Notes: generated from the letters alone by a model not told the origin. Numbered from the stretch's first letter, positions 51,784-60,370 are shown. The stretch: 64,000 nucleotides of DNA from Serinicoccus profundi (GCF_008001015.1 NZ_CP042862.1:2976001-3040000), one strand, 5' to 3'. A program made the numbers and translations.

Positions 51784-53025
51784 TCAGGCCCGCTGGTCGG
51801 TCACCCACATCCCGGTGAGCCCCCGGAAGTGCGCGATGAACTTCTCGTGCTCGTGCTCGGGGAAGTGGCCGCGCACGGTGTCGACGAGGAGCGTGTCGAA
51901 GTCCGGGGAGCCCACCCATTCCAGGACCCGCTCGGGCAGGTGCGGCAGGTGCTGGTCGCACCACTCCCAGTAGCGGTCGGTCTCGAACTCGGCGTCCGCG
52001 AGCTCACGGTAGGCCTGCATCTTCTCGAGGTAGGTGCGGTCCGGGTCGTCGCCGATGGCGAAGTAGTCGCGCGGGTTGCGCACGCCGATCGCCGACTTGC
52101 GCCCGGTGACCAGGCAGTAGGTCGACCACCGGGCCAGGGCGGTGATGGCCCAGGGGAAGTAGTAGTGCAGCGAGGTGATCGCGACGTCCGGGCAGGCGTT
52201 GGCGTAGTCGATCGGGTAGACCTCGTCGCCGGCGACGAGCATCTCGGCGGAGTTGAACTCCCAGCCGAAGAAGGCGTTGACCACCTTGGAGACCGTCTCG
52301 GCCTCCCACCCGGCCTGCGGGGAGAGGAAGTCGTGGGTGACGGCATACCGGTTGTGCATCGGCTCGTCCGGACGGAAGTCCATGACCATGGTCTCGGGGC
52401 CGATCGTCAGCGCCCGCGCGAACTTGTCGTAGTCGACCGTCGCCTGCAGGTGCATGAGCATGTTGCCGGACTCGTCGTAGGCCTGGTGCAGTCCCTCGAC
52501 GTCCTTGACCTTGGAGACCCCGCGCCAGCCGCCACCGTCGAACGGCTTCATGAACAGCGGGTAGCCGATGTCGGCGGCGATGGTCTCCAGGTCGAAGGGG
52601 TCGTTGTACTTGCTCGAGGTGTAGGCCCACCGGACGTTGTCGACCGGGTTCTTGTAGGGCACGAGCACGGTCTTGGGGATCTTCATCCCGAGGCGCAGCA
52701 TCGCGACGTAGGCGCTGTGCTTCTCCATCGACTGGAACGTGAAGGGGCTGTTGAGCAGGTAGGTGTCGTTCATGAGCGACGCCTTCTTCAGCCACTCACG
52801 CGGGTGGTAGTACCAGTAGGCGAGCCGGTCGATGACCAGACCGTGCCGGACCGGGTCGGTGAGGTCGAACGGGTGGATCCGCACCCGCTCGCTGCTGACC
52901 GAATGGGTCACCCCGTCGGCCTCCACCGGTCCCACCTGGGACAGGACGGACTCGAAGGCACGCGGCCAGTCCTCCTCCGCACCGAGCAGCAGACCGATCA
53001 GATGCGTGCGCACGTCGTTGGCCAT
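51784..53025 (-). CDS. ATP-grasp ligase of unknown substrate
   Basis: A 413-residue protein with ATP-grasp features: IGYPLFMKPFDGGGWRGVSKV (Lys and Gly-rich loop, about 148-168) and VDYDKFARALTIG, then a metal-site segment EVYPIDYANACPD (about 265-277). ATP-grasp enzymes join a carboxylate to an amine, thiol or other nucleophile through an acyl-phosphate. Nothing shows the substrates. The product might be handled by the esterase encoded 0.6 kb upstream on the same strand. The start has no ribosome-binding site but a good -10 box 7 nt upstream, so a leaderless transcript is likely. Confidence 0.85.
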   Translation of the reverse strand: MANDVRTHLIGLLLGAEEDWPRAFESVLSQVGPVEADGVTHSVSSERVRIHPFDLTDPVRHGLVIDRLAYWYYHPREWLKKASLMNDTYLLNSPFTFQSMEKHSAYVAMLRLGMKIPKTVLVPYKNPVDNVRWAYTSSKYNDPFDLETIAADIGYPLFMKPFDGGGWRGVSKVKDVEGLHQAYDESGNMLMHLQATVDYDKFARALTIGPETMVMDFRPDEPMHNRYAVTHDFLSPQAGWEAETVSKVVNAFFGWEFNSAEMLVAGDEVYPIDYANACPDVAITSLHYYFPWAITALARWSTYCLVTGRKSAIGVRNPRDYFAIGDDPDRTYLEKMQAYRELADAEFETDRYWEWCDQHLPHLPERVLEWVGSPDFDTLLVDTVRGHFPEHEHEKFIAHFRGLTGMWVTDQRA

Positions 53026-53032
53026 GGGCGGA

Positions 53033-53061
53033 ACGTTAGCGCTTCGAGCCGCTCCCGTCAG
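53033..53061 (-). promoter_or_regulatory. Probable leaderless promoter of the ATP-grasp gene
   Basis: On the minus strand CTGACG (53061-53056) and TAACGT (53038-53033) are 17 bp apart, and the ATG begins 7 nt after the -10 box. Transcription would start at or next to the ATG, which fits the lack of a ribosome-binding site. Confidence 0.5.
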
Positions 53062-53111
53062 CGATGGCCGGTGCGTGCGTCGGGGAGTCCCTGAGCGACA
53101 CTGGCGAGGTG

Positions 53112-53567
53112 ATGGCTCCCGGACCCGGCCGACTGCTCCGCCTGCTCGCCGACGCCGAGGCGGTGACGTGGTCGCTGCTGCTCATCGGTATGGCGTTGAA
53201 GTACCTCACCCGCACCACGGACCTGGGGGTGAGCATCGCCGGACCCATCCACGGGTTCGTCTTCCTCGCCTACTGCGTCGTCGTCGTGGTGGTCGCCGTG
53301 GACCAGCGGTGGCGGGCCACGACGCTCCTGCTCGGGCTCTTCAGCGCGGTGCCGCCGTTCCTCACCATCCTTTTCGAGCGCTCGGTCCGCCGGACCGGGC
53401 AGGCGGGCGACCGCTGGCGGCTGCGGGAGGCGGGCGCGGCCCGCAGCGCCCCGGAGCGGGCGCTGCACGCCGTCCTGCGGCGGCCGGTGGTGTGGGCGGT
53501 CGTCGCCCTGGTCGCGGTGGCGGTGGTCTTCGCCGTACTGCTCCGGCTGGGGCCGCCGGTCGGCTGA
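53112..53567 (+). CDS. DUF3817 integral membrane protein
   Basis: A 151-residue protein. Its first ~95 residues match DUF3817: LLADAEAVTWSLLLIGMALKYLT, then GPIHGFVFLAYCVVVVVV with the conserved Gly-x-x-His-Gly, and a third helix. An added basic segment and a fourth helix (VVWAVVALVAVAVVFAVLL) end the protein. Function unknown. ATG 53112 matches the usual family start; the frame is open to 53064 with no ribosome-binding site. It is divergent from the ATP-grasp gene, with the two starts 87 bp apart, and converges on the esterase gene. Confidence 0.82.
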   Translation: MAPGPGRLLRLLADAEAVTWSLLLIGMALKYLTRTTDLGVSIAGPIHGFVFLAYCVVVVVVAVDQRWRATTLLLGLFSAVPPFLTILFERSVRRTGQAGDRWRLREAGAARSAPERALHAVLRRPVVWAVVALVAVAVVFAVLLRLGPPVG

Positions 53568-53617
53568 CGGCGCCGCCAAGCCCGGTCAACGCCACCGGCG
53601 AGGTGGATGCACGGGCC

Positions 53618-54361
53618 TCAGCAGAAGCGCGGCAGGTGGTGCGCGAGCTGCTTGCGCCACCACGGCCAGTCGTGGGCGCTGTCGTGGCCCCACAGGTCGA
53701 ACTCGTGCGGGATGCCCTTGTCCGCGAGGATCCCCGCCATCCGGTGCGCCCCGGGCAGCGACTGGGTCGGGTGCACCTCGAAGGCCCCCTGGCCCGCGAC
53801 GAGCAGGATGGTGGCGTGCTCGCGCACCCACTGCAGGTGCTCGCCCCCCATCCCGGCGACGTAGGCGGTCGGGTTGCTGAAGTAGGTCGCCTCCCCCAGC
53901 TCGCCCCACCCGTGCCAAGAGCTGGGGTCGAAGTTGCCCGACAGGCTGATGCCCACCCCGAAGATGTCGGGCCGTTTGAGCGCGAAGTTGACCGCGTGGA
54001 AGCCACCCATGCTGGCCCCCACGGTGACGATGCTCTGGTGCCCCGGTGAGTCCTGGTCGATGAGCGGCACCACCGTCTCCAGGATCCAGTGCTCGTAGCC
54101 GCCGTGGCGACGCGCCCGCTCCTCCGTGGGCAGGCTGTTGTCGCTCCACGTCAGGTGGTCGAAGGAGTCGACGCAGTAGAGCTTGACGCGTCCCTCCTCG
54201 AGCAGGTGGGCGATGCCGTCGAGCATGCCGTTGTTCTCGAAGTCCCAGGCCCGCCCGGCCTCGGACGGGAAGACCAGCACCGGCCGCCCGAAGTGGCCGT
54301 AGCGGATGACCGCTCCGCGTCCCACACCCTCGGTGTCGAGGTCGACCTGCTCGCGCTCCAT
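53618..54361 (-). CDS. Esterase of the COG4947 alpha/beta-hydrolase type
   Basis: A 247-residue hydrolase from ATG 54361 with GGAG 4 nt upstream. The nucleophile elbow is VGASMGGFHAVNFAL (Ser at about 118), with a likely Asp in DLWGHDSAHDW and the final His in the same segment. The N-terminal RYGHFGRPVLVFPSEAGRAWDFE is typical of this putative-esterase group. No signal peptide, so it is cytoplasmic. It is on the same strand as the ATP-grasp gene, with only the opposite-strand DUF3817 gene between. Confidence 0.85.
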   Translation of the reverse strand: MEREQVDLDTEGVGRGAVIRYGHFGRPVLVFPSEAGRAWDFENNGMLDGIAHLLEEGRVKLYCVDSFDHLTWSDNSLPTEERARRHGGYEHWILETVVPLIDQDSPGHQSIVTVGASMGGFHAVNFALKRPDIFGVGISLSGNFDPSSWHGWGELGEATYFSNPTAYVAGMGGEHLQWVREHATILLVAGQGAFEVHPTQSLPGAHRMAGILADKGIPHEFDLWGHDSAHDWPWWRKQLAHHLPRFC

Positions 54362-54514
54362 GGCTCTCCTTCGCTGCCCGGGCCTCGTCCTGACCCGACG
54401 TGAAGGCCAGCCTGCCACACCTCATACATCGCGCACCGGCGGTTCACAGCAGGCACATAGCCCCGGGCTGCGGAATGGACTCACACCACCGGACACCGCC
54501 CCCGAGGAGCACCC

Positions 54515-55132
54515 ATGAACGCCCTGATCCTGCCCGCCGTCGACCTGCTCGCGATCGTCCTGCTGACCTTCGCGATCTACCTGCCCCGGCACCGACGCAC
54601 CGAGCTGGTCCCGGCCTTCCTCGGGGTCAACGTGGGGGTGCTGGCCGTCAGCATGGCCCTCACCTCCTCGGCCGCGACGGTCGGTCTGGGGCTCGGGCTC
54701 TTCGGCGTCCTGTCGATCATCCGGCTGCGCTCCAGCGAGCTCAGCCAGCGCGAGATCGCCTACTACTTCGCCGCGCTCACCCTGGGTCTGCTCGGTGGCA
54801 TCGGGGTGACCAGCCTCGCTGTCGGCATCGGCCTCATGGCGCTCGTCGTGCTCGCCCTCGCGGTCGGCGACCACCCGAGGGTCGCCGGGCCGCAGGAGGA
54901 GCTGCTGCAGCAGCTGGTCGTGCTCGACCGGGCGGTCACCGACCCCGACGAGCTGCGCGACCGGCTGCGGGCGCTGCTCGGCGGCGAGGTCGTCACCGCC
55001 CGCACGGTGCGCCTGGACCTGGTCGACGACAGCACGCAGGTCGAGGTCGGCTGGCGGGTGTCCGGCAGGACCTCGCCGACGGTGCAGGCCCCGGCCGGCG
55101 CCTCCGTGACCCGCGAGGCGGTCGCCCGATGA
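54515..55132 (+). CDS. DUF4956 membrane protein
   Basis: A 205-residue protein with four helices in the first ~125 residues and the DUF4956 core GLGLGLFGVLSIIRLRSSELSQREIAYYFAAL, followed by a soluble C-terminal domain (EELLQQLVVLDRAVTDPDEL). The family is regularly found beside VTC-type polyphosphate polymerases, as here, and is thought to form a membrane partner. It overlaps the VTC gene by 4 nt. GAGGAG lies 6 nt before the ATG at 54515. Confidence 0.9.
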   Translation: MNALILPAVDLLAIVLLTFAIYLPRHRRTELVPAFLGVNVGVLAVSMALTSSAATVGLGLGLFGVLSIIRLRSSELSQREIAYYFAALTLGLLGGIGVTSLAVGIGLMALVVLALAVGDHPRVAGPQEELLQQLVVLDRAVTDPDELRDRLRALLGGEVVTARTVRLDLVDDSTQVEVGWRVSGRTSPTVQAPAGASVTREAVAR

Positions 55133-55887
55133 GCCCGCTAGCCAGCCTCTCCCCCATCTCCCTGACGGACCTGGTGGCCGAGTCGGCCCTGCTCACCCGG
55201 GTGGACCGCAAGTACCTCCTCACCACCGCCCAGGTCGACGCCGCCCTCACGGACCTGCCCGCCGGGACGCGCGTCCTGGAGATCGAGGGCCTGCGCCGGT
55301 TCGACTACGCCTCGACCTACTTCGACACCGACGACCGGCAGAGCTACCGCCTCGCCGCCACCGCGCGCCGCCGTCGCTGGAAGGTCCGCACCCGCTCCTA
55401 CCTCGACACCGGGACCTGCTGGCTCGAGGTCAAGACCCGCGGTCCGCGCGGCACCACGGTCAAGGCGCGCCAGCCCCACCCCGTCGGTATGCCGTCAGCC
55501 CTCACCGCGGACGCGGCCGGCTTCGTGGAGCACACACTGCGCGACCAGGGGGTGCCGCTGCCCCGGGACGGGTGGGACGCGGCACCCGCGCTCGACACGG
55601 CATACCGCCGGAGCACGCTCGCGCTCGCCGATGGTGCCCGCGCCACCATCGACACCCGGCTGCGCTGGACCTCGCCGGACGGCACCGAGCTGGCGCCCGA
55701 GGGCGTCGCCATCGTCGAGTCCAAAGGCGGGTCCACCCCGACCTCGCTGGACCGCGCGCTCTGGGCCGCCGGCCACCGGCCGGTGCGGATCAGCAAGTTC
55801 GCCACCGGCCTGGCCCTGCTCGACCCGACCCTGCCCGCGCACCGCTGGCACCGCCTGCTCACGACCACCGGCTCGCTGGCCGCCTGA
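55129..55887 (+). CDS. VTC-domain polyphosphate polymerase-like protein
   Basis: A 252-residue tunnel-fold protein. Basic and acidic tunnel residues are visible in LLTRVDRKYLLT, FDYASTYFDTDD, RRRRWKVRTRSY, CWLEVKTRG, ATIDTRLRW and AIVESKGG. In yeast the VTC4 domain makes polyphosphate from ATP; bacterial versions beside DUF4956 are less well studied. It is coupled to the DUF4956 gene (ATGA) and followed after 27 bp by a carbohydrate-binding lipoprotein. Confidence 0.9.
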   Translation: MSPLASLSPISLTDLVAESALLTRVDRKYLLTTAQVDAALTDLPAGTRVLEIEGLRRFDYASTYFDTDDRQSYRLAATARRRRWKVRTRSYLDTGTCWLEVKTRGPRGTTVKARQPHPVGMPSALTADAAGFVEHTLRDQGVPLPRDGWDAAPALDTAYRRSTLALADGARATIDTRLRWTSPDGTELAPEGVAIVESKGGSTPTSLDRALWAAGHRPVRISKFATGLALLDPTLPAHRWHRLLTTTGSLAA

Positions 55888-55914
55888 CCCACCACCCACC
55901 GAAGGAGAACCACC

Positions 55915-57489
55915 ATGAGCACCACCCGCACCCGCCTGCGCACCACCGCCGCCAGCCTCGCCGTCGCCGCCCTGATCGCCGGCTGCGGCGTCCAGGGGAC
56001 CACCGGCAGCACCGCCGCCGGCAGCACCGTCAGCACGAGCACCTCCGACATCGAGGGCTCGACCGAGGACAGCACTGCCACGACCGAGGAGAGCGCCGAG
56101 GCGTCCGAGGACGCCGGCGAGGACACCGAGAAGGCGATCGGCACCGTCGGCCTCACCACTCACGCCGACGGCGACGAGGCCGACTACGACGCGGCGAGCG
56201 CGGTGTCGGTCGAGCTGGCCGACGACGGCGGCAGCAGCAGCGCCGGGAGCGGCGTCGAGGTGAGCAGCACCGAAGAGGGGACCGACCTGGTGACGATCGC
56301 CGAGGCCGGCACCTACGTCCTCTCCGGGACCCTGACCGACGGCCAGGTCGTCCTGGACGTGCCCGAGGAGGAGGACGTCACCGTCGTGCTCGACGGTGTC
56401 GAGGTGACCAGCTCGCTGGGCTCGGCCCTCCTCATCAGCGCGGCCGAAGACGCCACCGTCGTCCTCGCCGACGGGTCCGAGAACTCCCTCACCGATCCCG
56501 CGACCTATGCCCAGACGGAGGCGGTCGTCGACGAGGAGACGGGTGAGGAGGTCGACGCCCCCGACGCCGCGCTCTACTCCACCGCCGACCTCACCATCGC
56601 CGGGACCGGCGCGCTCACCGTCGAGAGCTACGGCGGCGACGGCATCACGAGCAAGGACGGCCTGGTGATCCTCTCCGGCGAGCTCACCGTCGACGCGGTG
56701 GACGACGGCATCCGGGGCAAGGACTTCCTCTCCGTCCAGGGCGGCACCCTCACCGTCACCGCCGACGGTGACGGCCTGACGTCGGACAACACCGAGGAGG
56801 GCACCGGGATCATCGCCGTCTCGGGGGAGACCACCGAGATCACCGTCGCCGCGGGCGACGACGCGGTGAAGGGTGAGAACGCCATCGACCTGGTCGGCGG
56901 CCAGCTCACCGTGACCCAGTCGCTGGAGGGTCTGGAGTCGGCCCGGATCCTCGTCGAGGGCGGCACGACCGACGTCACCGCGAGCGACGACGCCCTCAAC
57001 GCCGCGTCGGACACGACCACGCCGTCGGTGGAGATCAGCGGCGGTGAGCTCACCCTCACCTCCGAGGGTGATGGCCTCGACTCCAACGGGACGGTCACCA
57101 TGACCGGGGGCACGGTCGTCGTCAACGGCCCGACGATGGACGGCAACGGGGCGCTCGACGTCGACGGCGACTTCCTCGTCTCCGGCGGTGACCTCCTCGC
57201 GGTCGGCAGCGCGGGCATGCTCATGGCGCCGTCCACGGCGGGCGAGCAGACCTCCCTGGCCACGGCGCTGAGCGGCAGCGCCACGGCGGGCAGCACGCTC
57301 ACCGTGACCGACGCCGACGGCGAGGTCGTCGCCGAGATCGAGGTGGGCCGGGACACCGCGTCCCTCGTGCTCTCGAGCGCAGACCTCGTGGCGGGAGAGA
57401 CGTATACCGTCAGCTCCGGCTCCACCACCCTCGCCACCGCCATCGCCGGGGAGTACTCCCTCGGTGGTAGGGGAGGCCCGCGCCCCTGA
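55915..57489 (+). CDS. Carbohydrate-binding lipoprotein, Cthe_2159/DUF4353 type
   Basis: A 524-residue lipoprotein: signal peptide with lipobox (ALIAGC, Cys at about 24), a Ser/Thr/Glu-rich linker to about residue 100, then a right-handed beta-helix of repeated G(D/E)DG(I/L) turns (YGGDGITSKDGL, VDDGIRGKDFL, SEGDGLDSNGT). This matches the Cthe_2159 family, which binds acidic polysaccharide such as polygalacturonate with calcium. The usual companions DUF4956 and VTC precede it. It could bind the acidic (sulfated or uronate) polymer made by this locus; that is inference. A strong hairpin follows. Confidence 0.88.
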   Translation: MSTTRTRLRTTAASLAVAALIAGCGVQGTTGSTAAGSTVSTSTSDIEGSTEDSTATTEESAEASEDAGEDTEKAIGTVGLTTHADGDEADYDAASAVSVELADDGGSSSAGSGVEVSSTEEGTDLVTIAEAGTYVLSGTLTDGQVVLDVPEEEDVTVVLDGVEVTSSLGSALLISAAEDATVVLADGSENSLTDPATYAQTEAVVDEETGEEVDAPDAALYSTADLTIAGTGALTVESYGGDGITSKDGLVILSGELTVDAVDDGIRGKDFLSVQGGTLTVTADGDGLTSDNTEEGTGIIAVSGETTEITVAAGDDAVKGENAIDLVGGQLTVTQSLEGLESARILVEGGTTDVTASDDALNAASDTTTPSVEISGGELTLTSEGDGLDSNGTVTMTGGTVVVNGPTMDGNGALDVDGDFLVSGGDLLAVGSAGMLMAPSTAGEQTSLATALSGSATAGSTLTVTDADGEVVAEIEVGRDTASLVLSSADLVAGETYTVSSGSTTLATAIAGEYSLGGRGGPRP

Positions 57490-57519
57490 GCGGGTCCGAT
57501 ATCCGTCTGCGGGATGATG

Positions 57520-57550
57520 CCCCGGTCTGGTGCACCCCACCAGACTGGGG
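57520..57550 (+). terminator. Strong hairpin after the DUF4956-VTC operon
   Basis: CCCCGGTCTGGTG and CACCAGACTGGGG form a 13-bp stem (one G-T pair) around a CACCC loop, 31 bp after the lipoprotein stop codon. There is no T-run, as is usual for actinobacterial terminators. Confidence 0.7.
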
Positions 57551-57553
57551 CCC

Positions 57554-58027
57554 GTGCAGTTCAGAGAACACGTGCGCGTCGTGGCGGGTGATGCAGAGGG
57601 ACACTCTGGTCGGACCCTGGGTCAGGCCGAGCTGGTCACCCCCGAGTGCGCTGTGATGCGGCTGGGTGTCAGGGAGCCCACGCCCTCTCTCCCTCTGCAT
57701 GTCGTGCTCGTCCCTGTCGCAGCAGGGGGCGGCAGGGGCGAGCACGACACCACCACCGCGGGACCTCAGACCGTGCGTGATGGTCAGCAGGTGCTCGCTG
57801 CGCCGAGGACCATCGCCGTCGTCGAGGTGCTCCCGTCCGAGGACGGCAGCGGTGACGTGGCCCTGAAGCTGGCCGAGGGCGCCTCCGGCAGGGTGTCCGC
57901 ACGCAGCTCGGGCGCTCGGTCGGGGAGCGGATCGTCGGCCTCGCACACCCAGGTGGCGTCCCTGGCCCCCCAGCTCGCCGGCATCGACAACTGGCTCTGC
58001 CGGAAGTTCCCCCGGCTCTGCGACTAG
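57554..58027 (+). CDS. Hypothetical protein, doubtful
   Basis: A 157-codon open frame from GTG 57554 (also open to 57530, which is inside the hairpin). No signal peptide, helix or known family is visible; the C-terminal LAGIDNWLCRKFPRLCD is the only distinctive segment. No ribosome-binding site precedes the start. Codon use is only mildly biased to G+C at third positions and weaker than in its neighbours. It fills the otherwise gene-free 57490-58076 stretch and could be a decayed or small species-specific gene. Confidence 0.3.
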   Translation: MQFREHVRVVAGDAEGHSGRTLGQAELVTPECAVMRLGVREPTPSLPLHVVLVPVAAGGGRGEHDTTTAGPQTVRDGQQVLAAPRTIAVVEVLPSEDGSGDVALKLAEGASGRVSARSSGARSGSGSSASHTQVASLAPQLAGIDNWLCRKFPRLCD

Positions 58028-58076
58028 GTTGGATCCCTTACCCGCAGCACCGGCCCGACGACGAGAGGGGGCACCC

Positions 58077-59381
58077 GTGACGACCCCGACCTCCGGCTCT
58101 CCGGACATCTCCGACGGTCCGCGGTGGCGCCTGCTCATCCGGGGCCTGGGGGTGCTCGCCATCGTCATGGCCACGATCTTCGACCTCGGCACGACCGGGA
58201 TCTTCATCGACGAGCCGTTCCTGGTGGGAGGCCGCGGGGTTGCACCGATCTGGCTGGTGGTCGCGCTCGTGCTCCTCATGGGTGCGCTGCTGGTGGTGCG
58301 CTACCGCTTCCCCGTGGTGGCCTTCCTCGGGGTGTGGGGGATCAGCGTCGGTCTCACCCTCGGGTTGGAGTATGGCCAGCCGATCTTCTGCCTGCTCGTC
58401 GCCATCCATGCAGCGGCCCGTCGCGGCGGCCTCCTGCGCTGGTGGGGTTCGTTGGGACTGGGTCTGGTCCTCGTGCCCCTCATCATGCGCAACGTCGCGA
58501 AGTCCTTCTCCACCTACGGGCTCGGCGAGTACCTGTCCACGGCAACCTTCTTCGCGGCGCTGGTGTTCGCGGCCTGGGCGGCGGGGACGGTCGAGCGCTA
58601 CGCCCATCGGCGCGCCACCGCCCTGCACGACACGATCGACAGCACGGCGGAGGAGGCCGCGCACGCGGAGCGGCAACGCATCGCGCGCGAGCTGCACGAC
58701 ATCGTCGCCCACTCCGTCAGCGCCATGATGATGCAGGCCGCCGGCGCCCGGGCGATGGCGGCATCGGTGGGCCGCGACCACCCCGACGACGCACGGGTGG
58801 GGACCGTGATGCGCTCCCTCGGCACCATCGAGACCACCGGCGCCCAGAGCATGCGTGAGCTGCACCGCCTCCTCGGGGTGCTGCGCGGCGAGGTGGCCGC
58901 CGATCCCGGCGGCAGCAGCCTCGACCTCGACCGGGAGTCCAGCGTGCAGCCGGGGATGGATGATCTGGAGGACCTGCTCTCCGTGCCACGAAGCAGCGGC
59001 CTCATCGTCGAGACGCACCACAGCGGCACCCCGCGCGAGGTCGACCCGTCGGTGGGGGCCGCGGCCTACCGCGTCGTCCAGGAGTCGTTGACCAACGCGC
59101 TCAAGCACGCCGGGCGCGGCGCGCTCGTCGACCTCTACGTCGCCTGGCACGGCGAGGAGGTGCAGGTCCAGGTGCGCTGTCGGGGCAGCCGCGACGCAGC
59201 GCGGCCGGGCATCCCCAGCAGCGGCACCGGCCTGCGGGGGCTGCGGGAACGGGTCGGTCTCGTGGGCGGCAGCTTCGAGGCGGGCTGGGCCGGCGAGGAG
59301 TTCGTCAGCACCGCGGTCCTGCCCGCCCGTCCTCCGACGGGATCTGCGACGCACCCGGCGCCGACGCCGGGGAGACCGTGA
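58077..59381 (+). CDS. NarL/DesK-type sensor histidine kinase
   Basis: A 434-residue kinase from GTG 58077, with GAGGGGG 5 nt upstream. Five or six N-terminal helices (to about 165) are followed by HisKA_3 with His about 207 in ARELHDIVAHSVS, then an HATPase with ESLTNALKHA and the glycine box GTGLRGLRERVGL. The usual DDG/DNG motif between them is missing (VQVRCRGSRDAA), so ATP binding may be altered. The stop overlaps the response regulator start (GTGA). Confidence 0.9.
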   Translation: MTTPTSGSPDISDGPRWRLLIRGLGVLAIVMATIFDLGTTGIFIDEPFLVGGRGVAPIWLVVALVLLMGALLVVRYRFPVVAFLGVWGISVGLTLGLEYGQPIFCLLVAIHAAARRGGLLRWWGSLGLGLVLVPLIMRNVAKSFSTYGLGEYLSTATFFAALVFAAWAAGTVERYAHRRATALHDTIDSTAEEAAHAERQRIARELHDIVAHSVSAMMMQAAGARAMAASVGRDHPDDARVGTVMRSLGTIETTGAQSMRELHRLLGVLRGEVAADPGGSSLDLDRESSVQPGMDDLEDLLSVPRSSGLIVETHHSGTPREVDPSVGAAAYRVVQESLTNALKHAGRGALVDLYVAWHGEEVQVQVRCRGSRDAARPGIPSSGTGLRGLRERVGLVGGSFEAGWAGEEFVSTAVLPARPPTGSATHPAPTPGRP

Positions 59382-60055
59382 CCATCCGAGTCGTCATCGC
59401 CGACGACCAGGAGCAGGTGCGCGACGGCCTGTCCATGCTGCTCGCCGCCGAGAGCGACCTCGAGGTCGTCGCCCTCGCAGCCGACGGTCACGAGGCGGTC
59501 GCGGCCGTGCGGCGCGAGCGGCCCGACGTGGTGGTCATGGACATCCGGATGCCGCGCATGGACGGCATCGAGGCGACCCGGATCATCACGAGCGATCACC
59601 CCGAGAGCAGGGGTGAGGCCGAGGGCGTGACGACCGTGCTCGTGCTCACCACCTTCGACCACGACGATGCGCTCTACGGCGCCCTGCGGGCCGGGGCATC
59701 GGGCTACATGCTCAAGGACGCTGCCCCGACCCGGCTCGGCGACGCCGTCCGGCGCGTCGCCGACGGCGGCTCATGGATCGACCCCACGGTGGCCGGCAAG
59801 GTCATCGAGACCCTGCGCGAGACCGCTCCCCGCGACGCCAGCGGTCGGCCCAGCCTGGAGATGCTCTCTCCCCGTGAGCTCGAGGTGCTGACCCTCATGG
59901 GTGATGCACCGTCCAACCAGGACCTCGCGGGCATGCTCTTCGTCTCCGAGGCGACGGTCAAGACGCACATCTCGCGACTGCTCATGAAGACCGGGAGCTC
60001 CGAGCGAGCGCAGCTGGTCGCGCTGGCCTACAAGACCGGCCTCGTCCAGCCCTGA
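59378..60055 (+). CDS. NarL/LuxR-family response regulator
   Basis: A 225-residue regulator. The receiver has DD at 9-10, phospho-acceptor Asp 55 in VVVMDIRMPRMDG and Lys in GYMLKDAAP. The C-terminal LuxR helix-turn-helix (about 155-215) has LSPRELEVLTLM and FVSEATVKTHISRLLMK. Partner of the kinase it overlaps by 4 nt. Target genes unknown. Confidence 0.95.
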   Translation: MTIRVVIADDQEQVRDGLSMLLAAESDLEVVALAADGHEAVAAVRRERPDVVVMDIRMPRMDGIEATRIITSDHPESRGEAEGVTTVLVLTTFDHDDALYGALRAGASGYMLKDAAPTRLGDAVRRVADGGSWIDPTVAGKVIETLRETAPRDASGRPSLEMLSPRELEVLTLMGDAPSNQDLAGMLFVSEATVKTHISRLLMKTGSSERAQLVALAYKTGLVQP

Positions 60056-60094
60056 TCTTCCTCTTCCACCCCTCCCGACCGGCCCTGCCCTCCG

Positions 60095-60252
60095 ACCGAG
60101 CGCCGCAGATGGTTGGGCCGCGCTCCCTCTTCCCACCGAGCGCCGCAGATGGTTGGGGCAGGGCAACCATTCCCGACGCCCGGTGGGTGGCAGAGCAACC
60201 ATTCGCGACGCCCGGTGGGTGGCAGAGCAACCATTCGCGACGCCCGGTGGGT
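60095..60252. repeat. Short repeat array in two orientations (five copies of a ~23-bp unit)
   Basis: Two copies of ACCGAGCGCCGCAGATGGTT (60095-60117 and 60135-60157) are followed by three 32-bp tandem units (60157-60188, 60189-60220, 60221-60252), each holding CAACCATTCGCGACGCCCGG. The reverse complement of the first unit matches the second type in about 17 of 21 positions, so all five are one element, two inverted. Transcripts could fold ATGGTTG with CAACCAT. The rest of the 350-bp gap (60056-60405) shows no gene besides the dapB promoter. Confidence 0.85.
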
Positions 60253-60370
60253 ATACCGACTTTGAGCGGGCCGACGGGAGGACCCGGAGGCGGCGAGGAC
60301 CCGGGGCAGGACATCGTCCGGCGGCGAGGCGCCTTGGCAGGAAATGCAACCTGACCTGCGAAAACACGCT

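Noticed and set aside
57410-58279. A 289-codon minus-strand open frame across the gap before the kinase gene
   Set aside because: It overlaps the lipoprotein and kinase genes on the other strand, and its translation shows no family or signal.
60157-60252. Possible CRISPR array
   Set aside because: Three directly adjacent 32-bp units with no spacers; a tandem repeat, not repeat-spacer structure, and no cas genes.
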